Part shown: in pieces, positions 19,189 through 27,324 of the stretch
Layout of the letters: the number at the start of each line of letters is the position of its first letter
How positions within the stretch are numbered: the first letter of the stretch is position 1
Assembly (NCBI RefSeq): GCF_000016285.1
Contig: NC_011989.1
Coordinates: 3,227,001 to 3,291,000 of the forward strand
From: Allorhizobium ampelinum S4
GTDB lineage: Bacteria > Pseudomonadota > Alphaproteobacteria > Rhizobiales > Rhizobiaceae
Reading direction: 5' to 3'
Length of the DNA stretch: 64,000 nucleotides
Made by a program: the position numbers and the translations under genes
The notes under the pieces: model-generated
What the model was told of the DNA's origin: nothing
The model's input: only the letters and a program-made list of their open reading frames with translations
Databases searched by the model: none

Positions 19189-20252
19189 CGGCTGCGCGTC
19201 CTCGGGTCAAGGGTCTTGTAAAGGAGATCCGACAGGATGTTGATGGCGATGAACACGGAACCGATAATGATGGTTCCGCCCAGCACCGCATTCATATCGG
19301 CATTTTGCAGCGAATTGGTGATGTAAAGACCGATGCCCGGCCAGGAGAAGATCGTCTCTGTTAGCACCGAGCCTTCCAGCAGCCCGGCATAGGACAGGGC
19401 AATCACCGTCAGCAGCGGCACAGCAGCATTGCGCAAGGCGTGGAACCAGATGATCCGGCTTTCGGACAGGCCCTTGGCGCGAGCCGCCACGATATATTCC
19501 TGCGACAGTTCGTTGAGCATGAAAGAGCGGGTCATTCGGCTGATATAGGCAAGCGAAAAATAGCCGAGCAGTGCGCCGGGCAGGATGATATGGCGAAACA
19601 GATCCCAGAGGATCTCCCATTGGCCTGCCATGGCCGCATCCAACAGGTAAAAGCCGGTGACGGGTATCAGGTCATATTCATAGACCACATCCATCCGCCC
19701 GGGATAGGCCACCCATTGCAGCTTGGCATAGAAAAACAGCAGCGCCAAAAGGCCGAGCCAGAAGATTGGCACGGAATAGCCGATCAAACCGATGACCCGG
19801 ACAATCTGGTCCGCAAGGCTGCCGCGCTTGACTGCGGCCAGAACGCCTAAGGGAAGGCCAATCACCGCGCCGATGATCGTGCCGACCGTGGCAAGCTCAA
19901 CAGTTGCTGGGAAAAACCGGCCGATATCGGTCATGACAGGATTGGTTGTCAGAACCGATGTGCCAAAATCGCCCGAGAGCACCTGTTTTAGATAGACGAA
20001 GAACTGGTAATAGAGCGGTTGATCCAGCCCCATTGCCCGGCGCGTCTGTTCGACAACCGCCTGCGGCGCACGGTCTCCCAGGACAGCAAGAACCGGATCA
20101 ATCGGGATCACCCGACCAATGAAGAACGTGACCGCCAGAAGACCGAGATAAGTCGTCGCAACAGTCACGAAAAATCCCGCAACTGCCTTGAACCCTCTTA
20201 ACTGCCGGTCGCGCCTGCGACCGGCAGATGCTTGTGTTGTGGTGAGAGCCAA
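19185..20252 (-). CDS. Peptide ABC transporter permease (DppB type)
   Basis: A 355-residue inner-membrane permease. Helix 1 is VAGFFVTVATTYLGLLAVTFFIG, the DppB landmark RRAMGLDQPLYYQFFVYLKQVL follows, the EAA loop is EYIVAARAKGLSESRIIWFHALRNAAVPLL, and the C-terminus INILSDLLYKTLDPRTRSR is typical. The start appears to be TTG 20252: AGGAG lies about 9 nt before it and the gap to the binding-protein stop is only 15 nt. A TTG start may lower its expression relative to the binding protein. A periplasmic insert around residues 180-215 is longer than in short DppB proteins. Confidence 0.91.
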   Translation of the reverse strand: MALTTTQASAGRRRDRQLRGFKAVAGFFVTVATTYLGLLAVTFFIGRVIPIDPVLAVLGDRAPQAVVEQTRRAMGLDQPLYYQFFVYLKQVLSGDFGTSVLTTNPVMTDIGRFFPATVELATVGTIIGAVIGLPLGVLAAVKRGSLADQIVRVIGLIGYSVPIFWLGLLALLFFYAKLQWVAYPGRMDVVYEYDLIPVTGFYLLDAAMAGQWEILWDLFRHIILPGALLGYFSLAYISRMTRSFMLNELSQEYIVAARAKGLSESRIIWFHALRNAAVPLLTVIALSYAGLLEGSVLTETIFSWPGIGLYITNSLQNADMNAVLGGTIIIGSVFIAINILSDLLYKTLDPRTRSR

Positions 20253-20267
20253 GAGCCCTGCTCCTGA

Positions 20268-21920
20268 TCAATCCTTGGAAATCAAGTTTTTGAGGTTGCT
20301 GTCGAAGGTGGGGCCAAGCTTATAATTTTGAACATTGGCCCTATAGCCGGCAATTTCCGTTTTTTGATAGATGATCACAAACGGACCGTCGGCCAGAACC
20401 TTGCGCTGCAAGTCTTCATACATCGCCTTGCGCTTCGGCGTGTCCCGCTCCAACAGCGCTTCGCTGGTTTCCTTGGTCAATTCAGGCACATCCCAGGCAT
20501 TGCGCCAGGCGAGTGTCTTGGATTTCGGCGTGTCGGAATTGTCAGGATTGCTGGTAAAGGTTTCGGCATTGGAATGCGGGTCCCAATAATCAGCACCCCA
20601 ATCCCCGATATAGATGTCATGGTTGCGGGCGCGGTATTTGGTCAGCGTCTGCTTACCATCTCCTTGGATGAGTTCCAGCGTAATGCCCGCCTGTGCGAAA
20701 GTTTGCTGCATGGATTGGGCAATGCTGGTCATCGGCTCGATGGAGCGCACATCCATGGTGACTTTGAAGCCATCCTTGAGGCCAGCCTTTTCCAGCAATT
20801 CCTTGGCTTTCGCAACATTCAACTTGTAGGGCTGGTCATCGATCGAGCCAAGAATACCCTTGGGCAGGAAGGATTCATGCACGGTGCCGACACCCTTGAT
20901 GAGGGTTGCGCCGATGGCATCGTAATCGACAAGATATTTGATGGCCTGGCGGACTTCCGGCTTGGAGAGATACTGGTTTTTCTGGTTGAGACCGAGATAA
21001 TAGACCGTTCCCTTCTGGGCAGAATCTGTCTTGATATTTTTCGCATTGGCAATCGCGGTAAAGTCCGTCGGCGAAAGATTACGCGCCACATCGACGTCAC
21101 CGGATTCCAGCGCCAGACGTTGGCCTGAGCTTTCCTTCAGGAAGCGGTAGATGACCCGCTTAAGCTTAGCCTTTTCACCATAATAATTATCATTGCGCTC
21201 CATCACGACCAATTCATTGGCACGCCATTCGCGCAGCTTGAAAGGACCGGAACCAGCGTAATTGGTCTTCAACCAGCCGTTGCCGAAATCGGTGTCATAA
21301 GGATAATCCTTGGAAACCGTCACCGCTGCCGCGTGGCTCTGCACCAGTTTCTTGTCAACGATGGCACCGACGGTTGCGGTCAGGCAGTTCAGCACGAAGC
21401 TGGTCGCATAAGGCTTGTCCACCTTGAACTGGAAGGTCGAGGCATCGACTGCCTTGGCATTTTCCGCGACATTCTCGCCACTCAGGCCGAATTGCTGGAG
21501 GATGAAGGCCGGGTTCTTGTTGAGCTTGACGGCCCGTTCAAAAGAATAGGCCACATCTTCCGCAGTGATCGGGTTGCCGGACGCGAATTTGATGCCGGAC
21601 TTGATCTTGAACGTATAGGTCAGGCCGTCTTCAGACGCACTCCAGCTTTCCGCAATGCCGGGAGCCACGGTCGAGGTATCGGCAATATTCAGCTTTACCA
21701 GCGTATCATAGGTATTGCCGGTGACTTCGGCGGCAGAGATTTCGAAAGCCTCGCCCGGGTCCATGGTAATGATATCGTCAAACGCCCAGGCCTCGACCAG
21801 GGTATCTTTCGGCGTGGCGGCAAAAGCGCGCGGCACGCCCGTAACGCCCCCCGCAACGCCCAATGCCAGAACAGCACTGGCCGTCGTCATCAGCCTGCGG
21901 CGCGTCAATGTCATGGTCAT
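20268..21920 (-). CDS. Peptide ABC transporter substrate-binding protein with Tat-like signal
   Basis: A 550-residue SBP_bac_5 protein. The N-terminus MTMTLTRRRLMTTASAVLAL carries twin (here triple) arginines before a hydrophobic stretch, consistent with Tat export; cleavage is likely after AFA near residue 34. The mature part has the family order (LVEAWAFDDIITMDPGEAFE, YTFKIKSGIKFASGNPITAEDVAYSFERAV, GSGPFKLREW with A before it). ATG 21920 has GAAGGGGAAGGG directly upstream. A second ATG two codons later is possible. It is second in the operon after the M19 dipeptidase and differs clearly from the tandem pair at 3.4-7.2 kb. Confidence 0.92.
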   Translation of the reverse strand: MTMTLTRRRLMTTASAVLALGVAGGVTGVPRAFAATPKDTLVEAWAFDDIITMDPGEAFEISAAEVTGNTYDTLVKLNIADTSTVAPGIAESWSASEDGLTYTFKIKSGIKFASGNPITAEDVAYSFERAVKLNKNPAFILQQFGLSGENVAENAKAVDASTFQFKVDKPYATSFVLNCLTATVGAIVDKKLVQSHAAAVTVSKDYPYDTDFGNGWLKTNYAGSGPFKLREWRANELVVMERNDNYYGEKAKLKRVIYRFLKESSGQRLALESGDVDVARNLSPTDFTAIANAKNIKTDSAQKGTVYYLGLNQKNQYLSKPEVRQAIKYLVDYDAIGATLIKGVGTVHESFLPKGILGSIDDQPYKLNVAKAKELLEKAGLKDGFKVTMDVRSIEPMTSIAQSMQQTFAQAGITLELIQGDGKQTLTKYRARNHDIYIGDWGADYWDPHSNAETFTSNPDNSDTPKSKTLAWRNAWDVPELTKETSEALLERDTPKRKAMYEDLQRKVLADGPFVIIYQKTEIAGYRANVQNYKLGPTFDSNLKNLISKD

Positions 21921-21968
21921 GGTCCCTTCCCCTTCTTTAAAGTCAATGATCGTCAACAGATGCCGGAA

Positions 21969-23021
21969 TTACTCGCCCCACGTCGTCCCCAGCACCCGCA
22001 GCCAGTTTTCACGGGCAATCTTAGCAATATCTGCATCACCGTATCCAGCCGATTGCAACGCTTCAAGCAACCTCTGGTTCCCACTGGCATCACCGATTGC
22101 ACCGGGCACCGTGCAACCGTCGAAATCGGAGCCGAGGCCGACGCAATCGATACCCATGCGTTCCACCATATAGTCGATATGGCGTACCATATCTGACAGC
22201 GGGGTCTCGGCAAAATCGCGGGCATCGGAGCGCAGCATGGTCACGGCGTAATTCAAACCGGCGATGCCCTTGCGCTCGCGGATCGCGTCCATCTGCCGAT
22301 CCGTCAGGTTGCGGGCCACTGGTGTCAGCGCGTGCGCATTGGAATGGCTGGCGATCAGCGGTTTGTCGGAGGTTTTCGCCACGTCCCAGAAGCCCTTTTC
22401 GGTGATATGGGCAAGGTCGAGGGCAATGCCCAGCCGGTCGCAGGCTTTCACAAGCTCAAAACCGAGTGTCGTCAGACCCGGCCCGGTATCCGGCGACATT
22501 GGAAAGGCGAAGGGAACACCATGCCCGAAAATATTCGGGCGGCTCCAGACCGGGCCGAGCGTGCGCAGGCCCGCCTGGTAAAACACCTCAAGGGCGGCCA
22601 GATCAGCATCGATGGCCTCGCAGCCTTCCATATGCAGCACGGCGGCAAAGACGCCCTCGGCCATTGCAGCGCGAATATCCGATGTCGAGCGGCACAGCCG
22701 CCAGCCCCCCGCCCGCTCGACCCGCAGCGCAATCGCGGCCATCTGCAAGGCGATGTCGAGTGAGGATGCACGCGCCAGGGGCTTATCAACAGGGGTATTG
22801 TAGTGGCCCTTGTCATCCGGCTCGGTCAGCACGAACTCGCCATCGGAGGGAATATAAATCGCGCAGAGACCGCCACCAAGCCCGCCCCGGCGGGCGCGTG
22901 GCGCATCGATATGACCTTCCCGTGTGCCATTGATGAATTGCCGCACCGGATCGACGCCCGCTGCATGAGCCCTCCACAAACGCAGGAGGACATCATTATG
23001 CCCGTCGAAAACCAATTGCAT
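21969..23021 (-). CDS. M19 family membrane dipeptidase (renal dipeptidase type)
   Basis: A 350-residue zinc dipeptidase of the M19 family, which hydrolyses a wide range of dipeptides, including some with a C-terminal D-residue. Seen: FDGHNDVLLRLW near the start (the HxD metal site), HMEGCEAIDADL (bridging Glu), IASHSNAHAL and VGLGSDFDGC. No signal peptide is present, so it is likely cytoplasmic, as in many bacterial homologues. ATG 23021 is preceded by AAGGTGA at good spacing; a GTG two codons earlier is too close to that site. First gene of the peptide ABC operon, so it probably cleaves imported dipeptides. The 244-bp upstream gap should hold the operon promoter. Confidence 0.9.
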   Translation of the reverse strand: MQLVFDGHNDVLLRLWRAHAAGVDPVRQFINGTREGHIDAPRARRGGLGGGLCAIYIPSDGEFVLTEPDDKGHYNTPVDKPLARASSLDIALQMAAIALRVERAGGWRLCRSTSDIRAAMAEGVFAAVLHMEGCEAIDADLAALEVFYQAGLRTLGPVWSRPNIFGHGVPFAFPMSPDTGPGLTTLGFELVKACDRLGIALDLAHITEKGFWDVAKTSDKPLIASHSNAHALTPVARNLTDRQMDAIRERKGIAGLNYAVTMLRSDARDFAETPLSDMVRHIDYMVERMGIDCVGLGSDFDGCTVPGAIGDASGNQRLLEALQSAGYGDADIAKIARENWLRVLGTTWGE

Positions 23022-23212
23022 GAACACTCACCTTTTGACGCATCGCGACTGGCCAGTCCTTTTTGACAAGGGCCACAAGCCTATGACAAAAAAGGGAAAT
23101 ATCGCCAATCTCCTATTTTAGGCGCAGAGTAGAATCAAAAGCTGCAAGGGTTCAAGCGAAAATAATTTGCATCGCAACACAAAGAAGCGAGCATTCTTGC
23201 GACATTGGTTTT

Positions 23213-23236
23213 CGGACACGGCTTTTCGCGTGTCCG
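23213..23236 (-). terminator. Hairpin downstream of kdgK
   Basis: A perfect 8-bp stem (CGGACACG / CGTGTCCG) with an 8-nt loop, 30 nt after the kdgK stop on the minus strand. There is no clear T run after it on that strand. It may end or protect the gntR-kdgK transcript before the dipeptidase operon starts. Confidence 0.5.
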
Positions 23237-23265
23237 TCGGCCAAGGGTGTTTTGAGGAGATGTTT

Positions 23266-24180
23266 TCAGAGGATATTTTCGATCTTCACCAAAGCGCCTC
23301 GCTTACGGATCACCTGAGCGGAAACGGCAGCTCCTTGCGCCAATGCCTCAGCCATCGCGACACCCGAAAGGCGGGCCGACAGGAAACCGGCATTGAAACT
23401 ATCGCCAGCTGCTGTCGTATCGACGAGATCGGCGACCGGCACGGGATCGAATGTCACTGGCCCTTCTGCTGCGTCAAAGGCATGCACACGGCCCGCGCCA
23501 TTCTTGACCACCACGGTGGCCGCACCTGCTTCACGGTATCGGATAATCGTGGCGTCAGGTGTGGCATCGTTGAAATTCGGCCCATCCTCGTCAAAGGACG
23601 GCAGGACAATATCGGCAATCTTGGCCGCCTGCGAAACCGCATTGCACATGCTGTCACGATCCGGCCAAAGCCGGGCGCGCATATTAGGATCGAAAGCGAT
23701 CAGGCTGCCAGCATCGCGTGCCTGCGCCAGAACCTCCAGCAATTGCTGGCGGCCCGCCGGGGACAGGATGGCAAGGGTAATACCGGAAAACAGAATGAGA
23801 TCGCGGTCTCGCACGGCCTCTAAAAGAAACTCCCGGTCGTCTGCCAGACGCTTGGCAGCGGATTGGCCGCGCCAATAGCTGAAACTGCGCTCGCCATTGG
23901 CAAGCTCGATCATATAAAGCCCGACCGTCGCATCCTCCAATCGGCGCAAATGCCCTGTGCCTATTCCCGCCGCTTGTATGAAGGTGAGCATGGCTTGCGA
24001 AATACCATCGACGCCGATAGCCGAGCAGTAATCCACCACGTCGTCAGCGCCCAGAAGGCGACGCAGATACCAGGCAGTGTTGAATGTATCGCCAGCAAAA
24101 TTGCGATGATAGGCACCGTCTTCGCGGGGCGCCATTTCCACCATGCATTCGCCGATGGCCAAGATCCGTTTGCCGCTCAT
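23266..24180 (-). CDS. kdgK: 2-keto-3-deoxygluconate kinase (PfkB family)
   Basis: A 304-residue sugar kinase that phosphorylates 2-keto-3-deoxygluconate to KDPG in the cytoplasm. PfkB signatures seen: the N-terminal GECMVEM and AGDTFNTAWYLRR (substrate lid), GLYMIELANGERSFSYWR, and the second signature DTTAAGDSFNAGF near residues 250-262, whose Asp is the catalytic base. The product of every branch of the neighbouring uronate genes is KDG, which supports this over other PfkB sugars. It lies 15 nt after the GntR gene and is probably co-transcribed with it. No KDPG aldolase (eda) is adjacent, although dgoA is encoded at 48.2 kb. Confidence 0.88.
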   Translation of the reverse strand: MSGKRILAIGECMVEMAPREDGAYHRNFAGDTFNTAWYLRRLLGADDVVDYCSAIGVDGISQAMLTFIQAAGIGTGHLRRLEDATVGLYMIELANGERSFSYWRGQSAAKRLADDREFLLEAVRDRDLILFSGITLAILSPAGRQQLLEVLAQARDAGSLIAFDPNMRARLWPDRDSMCNAVSQAAKIADIVLPSFDEDGPNFNDATPDATIIRYREAGAATVVVKNGAGRVHAFDAAEGPVTFDPVPVADLVDTTAAGDSFNAGFLSARLSGVAMAEALAQGAAVSAQVIRKRGALVKIENIL

Positions 24181-24195
24181 ATTATCCTGCCATCC

Positions 24196-24891
24196 TCATT
24201 CGGTCGCGAAATACTGGCCTTGGGTTTCCCTGATCCGGCTGATGATCGACAAGATACGTGACAGGTGAACACGCATGTTGGCCGCAGCCCGGTCGCCATC
24301 GCGTGCCTTCAGCGCGGCCATAATCTCGATATGGTCGTCAATGGCGCTTTGCGCACCAAAAGCAAGGCTGAGATAGCGGATTCGGTCCATATGCGCCTTG
24401 CTGTCGCGGATCAGCGCCCAGGCGAATTCGTGGCCGGACATCTTGCAGATCTGCCGGTGAAACTCGTCATCCAACTCATGAAACAGCATCTTGTCGCCAG
24501 CCTCCATGGCCTTGATCTGCCGCTGCACCAATTCGTCGAGCGCCGCGATCTGCTCTTCGCTCAACCGCTCGGCGGCGGCTCGCACGGTTTCCATTTCCAG
24601 CGCTGTGCGGATGAAGCGGGCCTGCAAAACCCCACGCTCGGAAATATGCGTCACCACGGTTGCCCGTTGCGGGCGGATCATCAGGAAGCCCTGCTGCGAC
24701 AGGCGATAGAAGGCGTCGCGCACCGGTTGGCGCGACACACCCATCTGCTTGGCAACATCCACTTCCGACAATTTTGCCCCGGGCGGCAGCTCCAGTTCAA
24801 CCACCTGCCGGTATAACAGCTCGAAGACCTGCTCGGTGACCGAAGGTTGCCGCTGAACGTCCAGCGTGCGCACATTGACCGTATCAATCAT
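24196..24891 (-). CDS. GntR family regulator (FadR/FCD subgroup), probable uronate regulator
   Basis: A 231-residue DNA-binding protein. The winged helix occupies residues 15-80 (LYRQVVELELPPGAKLSEVDVAKQMGVSRQPVRDAFYRL), followed by an FCD ligand-binding domain with candidate metal-binding residues in FHELDDEFHRQIC and DDHIEIMAALKARD. The start ATG has GGAGGGTGGG directly upstream. It is co-directional with kdgK and divergent from uxaC across a 284-bp gap. By position and family (UxuR/ExuR are FCD-type GntR proteins) it probably represses uronate genes and responds to a uronate or KDG-type ligand. The ligand is inferred. Confidence 0.85.
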   Translation of the reverse strand: MIDTVNVRTLDVQRQPSVTEQVFELLYRQVVELELPPGAKLSEVDVAKQMGVSRQPVRDAFYRLSQQGFLMIRPQRATVVTHISERGVLQARFIRTALEMETVRAAAERLSEEQIAALDELVQRQIKAMEAGDKMLFHELDDEFHRQICKMSGHEFAWALIRDSKAHMDRIRYLSLAFGAQSAIDDHIEIMAALKARDGDRAAANMRVHLSRILSIISRIRETQGQYFATE

Positions 24892-24969
24892 CCCACCCTC
24901 CGATTACCACCGCCATCGTCACTCCAAAGCAGCCGGGCCAAGTATCCGGGATCATCCCCCGGGACCGCA

Positions 24970-24998
24970 TTGACACAATTTGCATACTAACATATTAG
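24970..24998 (+). promoter_or_regulatory. Candidate uxaC promoter with overlapping operator-like dyad
   Basis: TTGACA (24970-24975), a 17-nt spacer and TATTAG (24993-24998) form a good sigma-70-type promoter reading towards uxaC. An imperfect palindrome CTAACATATTAG (24987-24998, one mismatched pair) covers the -10 box, where a repressor would block it. The divergent GntR gene makes its product the obvious candidate. Predicted transcription start is near 25005, leaving a leader of about 170 nt. Confidence 0.45.
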
Positions 24999-25175
24999 AT
25001 TGGCAGCGGAATGCAATTGCGTTTCGCCACCACTGTCACCGCCCAGGCCATCGATCAAAAGACGATGGCCAACGCAAGGGGCGGCAGTTGTTTTAAGCCA
25101 TAATACGCCGGACCGAAATCGGCTTGCGATATTATGCTCTATTAGAATTACGGGGCGCACGCGGAGACCACGGCA

Positions 25176-26576
25176 TTGCTTCATCCAGACAGGCTTTTTC
25201 CCCTTGACCCCACAGCACGCACGCTGGCGCGCACGCTTTATGACACGGTCAGCGACCTGCCCATCGTCAGCCCGCATGGCCACACTGACCCCCGCTGGTT
25301 TGCGGAAAATGAAGCGTTTCCCGATCCGGCCCAGTTGTTCGTGGTGCCGGACCATTATGTGTTTCGCATGCTCTATTCCCAGGGTATCGACCTCACGGCG
25401 CTTGGCGTGCCGCGTGTCGATGGCGGCATGACGGAAACCGATGGCCGCAAGATCTGGCGGCTGTTTGCCGAAAACTTCCACCTGTTTCGCGCCACGCCCA
25501 GCCGCATGTGGCTGGACCATGCTTTTGAGGATGTGTTCGGACTGACGACCCGGCTGTCGGCGCAGACGGCGGACCAGACCTATGACCATATCGCCGATTG
25601 CCTGACGAAACCGGAATTTCGCCCCCGCGCCCTGTTCGAGCGCTTCAATATCGAAGTGATCGCCACCACGGAAAGCCCGCTGGACGAGTTGAAATGGCAT
25701 GAGACGATCCGCGCCTCCGGCTGGGATGGCCGCGTCGTCACCGCTTACCGGCCTGACCCTGTAGTCGATCCGCAATTTGAAGGCTTTGCCACCAATATCG
25801 AGCGGTTCGGGCAATTGGCTGACGTCGATGCGACAAGCTGGAGCGGCTATCTGGAGGCGCATCGCAACCGCCGCGCCTTCTTCAAATCCTATGGCGCCAC
25901 GAGTTCCGACCACGGCCACCCCTCGGCCCGCACCGAGGATCTGCCCCAGGATCAGGCCAAGGCGCTGTTCGATAAGGCGCTGACCGGGCGGATCACCCCC
26001 GATGAGGCAGATGCCTTCCGTGGCCATATGCTGACGGAAATGGCCCGGATGAGCCTGGAGGATGGGCTGGTGCTGCAAATCCATCCCGGTTCCTACCGCA
26101 ACCATTCCGCCGGTATCATGGCCAAACATGGCCGCGACAAGGGCTTCGATATCCCGACCCGCACCGATTACGTCCGGGCGCTAAAGCCGCTTCTGGATGC
26201 GGTCGGCATGGAAAAGGACCTGACGGTCATTCTCTTCACGCTGGACGAAACCAGCTATTCGCGCGAATTGGCACCGTTGGCCGGGGCCTATCCGGCCCTG
26301 AAGCTCGGCCCCGCCTGGTGGTTCTTCGACAGCCCGGATGGCATGCGCCGCTTCCGCGAGACCACCACCGAAACCGCCGGTTTCTACAATACTGTCGGCT
26401 TCAACGACGACACCCGCGCCTTCTGCTCCATCCCGGCCCGCCATGATGTGGCAAGGCGGGTGGATTGCGCCTATCTGGCCGAACTGGTGCTGACGGGCCG
26501 ACTGGAGGAGGACGAAGCCCAGGAGCTTGCAGGCGATCTCGCCTACGGACTGGCGAAAAAGGCCTATCGGCTCTAG
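25176..26576 (+). CDS. uxaC: Glucuronate (uronate) isomerase
   Basis: A 466-residue UxaC, which converts D-glucuronate to D-fructuronate and D-galacturonate to D-tagaturonate. The metal-site motif SPHGHTDPRWFAENEAFPDP lies near the N-terminus; further landmarks are TTESPLDELKWHE, VVTAYRPDPVVDP, LQIHPGSYRNHS and WWFFDSPDGMRRFRE. The length is usual (E. coli 470). The start must be TTG 25176, with GGAGA about 10 nt upstream: no ATG or GTG occurs before the essential His-x-His segment. It is divergent from gntR-kdgK and precedes the kdgF-to-uxaA operon, from which an inverted-repeat element separates it. Confidence 0.93.
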   Translation: MLHPDRLFPLDPTARTLARTLYDTVSDLPIVSPHGHTDPRWFAENEAFPDPAQLFVVPDHYVFRMLYSQGIDLTALGVPRVDGGMTETDGRKIWRLFAENFHLFRATPSRMWLDHAFEDVFGLTTRLSAQTADQTYDHIADCLTKPEFRPRALFERFNIEVIATTESPLDELKWHETIRASGWDGRVVTAYRPDPVVDPQFEGFATNIERFGQLADVDATSWSGYLEAHRNRRAFFKSYGATSSDHGHPSARTEDLPQDQAKALFDKALTGRITPDEADAFRGHMLTEMARMSLEDGLVLQIHPGSYRNHSAGIMAKHGRDKGFDIPTRTDYVRALKPLLDAVGMEKDLTVILFTLDETSYSRELAPLAGAYPALKLGPAWWFFDSPDGMRRFRETTTETAGFYNTVGFNDDTRAFCSIPARHDVARRVDCAYLAELVLTGRLEEDEAQELAGDLAYGLAKKAYRL

Positions 26577-26669
26577 CTGAGGAGCAGCGGGTCCCAGCGT
26601 TTTTCAGAGAAAAGCGGATACCGATTTTCCCGAAAAGACAAACGAAAACAAAGGAAAGCGAGAGGTTAC
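26577..26669. other. Intergenic segment with short imperfect dyad
   Basis: The first part of the 405-bp gap between uxaC and kdgF. It holds a dyad AAAAGCGGATACCGATTTT at 26610-26628 flanked by further TTTTC/GAAAA-type sequence (26601-26636). This resembles short interspersed repeats common in rhizobial intergenic DNA (from memory, not searched) and could fold in the transcript after the uxaC stop. No coding sequence is supported. Confidence 0.4.
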
Positions 26670-26954
26670 CTGGTTCAGAACACAGTACACGCCCAAAGGA
26701 CTCATGGGCTTCGCCCCCCTCATCCCCCTGCCGGGGACTTCTCCCCGCTGGAGAGAAGAGGCCAAGGCGATAGCACTCAGCTTTATTCTGATGTTGAAAA
26801 AGGGCTTTACTCGCTCTTTACAGCACCAAAGAAAGCGCTGGACGCCACTGCAAGTCTCTTCTCCCCATCGGGGAGAAGGTGGCAGCAGCCGGATGAGGGG
26901 GCGGCAAAGCCGCAAGACCTTTGCGTCGTGTACTGTGGCTTCAGACTGAACCAG
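26670..26954. repeat. 285-bp intergenic inverted-repeat element (RIME/MITE-like)
   Basis: The element begins CTGGTTCAG and ends CTGAACCAG. Its left arm (26670-26760) and the reverse complement of its right arm (26856-26954) align over more than 90 nt with a few small gaps. Shared blocks include CACAGTACACG, CAAAGG, GGCTT, CCCCCTCATCC, CTTCTCCCCG and GAGAAGAG. About 95 nt lie between the arms. It contains no transposase, so if mobile it would be non-autonomous. Rhizobial genomes carry intergenic mosaic elements with similar CCCCTCATCC and CTTCTCCCC blocks (recalled, not searched). Its right end stops 27 nt before kdgF. Confidence 0.75.
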
Positions 26955-26981
26955 ACAGCCTCGATGGAGGAGAAGCCAGCC

Positions 26982-27305
26982 ATGGATACAGACTTCGTCA
27001 GGACCTTTCCGGTGGTCGAAACCGGCCACGGGGTGACCCGCCAGGTTCTCTCCGATAGCCCAGAACTGATGGTGGTAAAATTCACCTTCGCCAAGGGTGC
27101 GGAGGGCCTGCGGCACCATCACCCGCATGTGCAATCCACCTATGTTCAATCAGGCCGGTTCGAATTTTCCATCGGCGACGAGACGTTCACCGTCGGTCCG
27201 GGCGACAGTTTCGTTATTCCCTCCCTTGCCTTTCACGGCTGCCGGGCCATGGAGCCCGGTGTGCTGATCGACACATTCACGCCCCGGCGTGACGATTTTC
27301 TTTGA
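26982..27305 (+). CDS. kdgF: KdgF-like cupin, unsaturated uronate linearisation
   Basis: A 107-residue single-domain cupin. The metal motif is LRHHHPHVQSTYVQSGRFEF (residues about 45-64), with the second cupin block GPGDSFVIPSLAFHG ending in the fourth ligand His. KdgF proteins (about 110 residues) convert 4,5-unsaturated galacturonate, released from pectin oligomers, to the linear keto form used by KduI. The match in length, fold and position directly before kduI supports this. ATG 26982 is set by GGAGGAGAAG 8-10 nt upstream; two earlier in-frame ATGs lack one. First gene of the uronate operon as far as overlap shows. A generic cupin function cannot be excluded. Confidence 0.78.
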   Translation: MDTDFVRTFPVVETGHGVTRQVLSDSPELMVVKFTFAKGAEGLRHHHPHVQSTYVQSGRFEFSIGDETFTVGPGDSFVIPSLAFHGCRAMEPGVLIDTFTPRRDDFL

Positions 27306-27324
27306 TATTTGAGGAGTAAAGCCC

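Noticed and set aside
23266..24180. The PfkB kinase as ribokinase or fructokinase
   Set aside because: The gene order (GntR, uxaC and the uronate operon) and the sequence near the substrate lid favour 2-keto-3-deoxygluconate.
26928..26981. Upstream in-frame ATGs for kdgF
   Set aside because: They lie inside or next to the inverted-repeat element, lack ribosome binding sites, and would add residues not part of a single-domain cupin.
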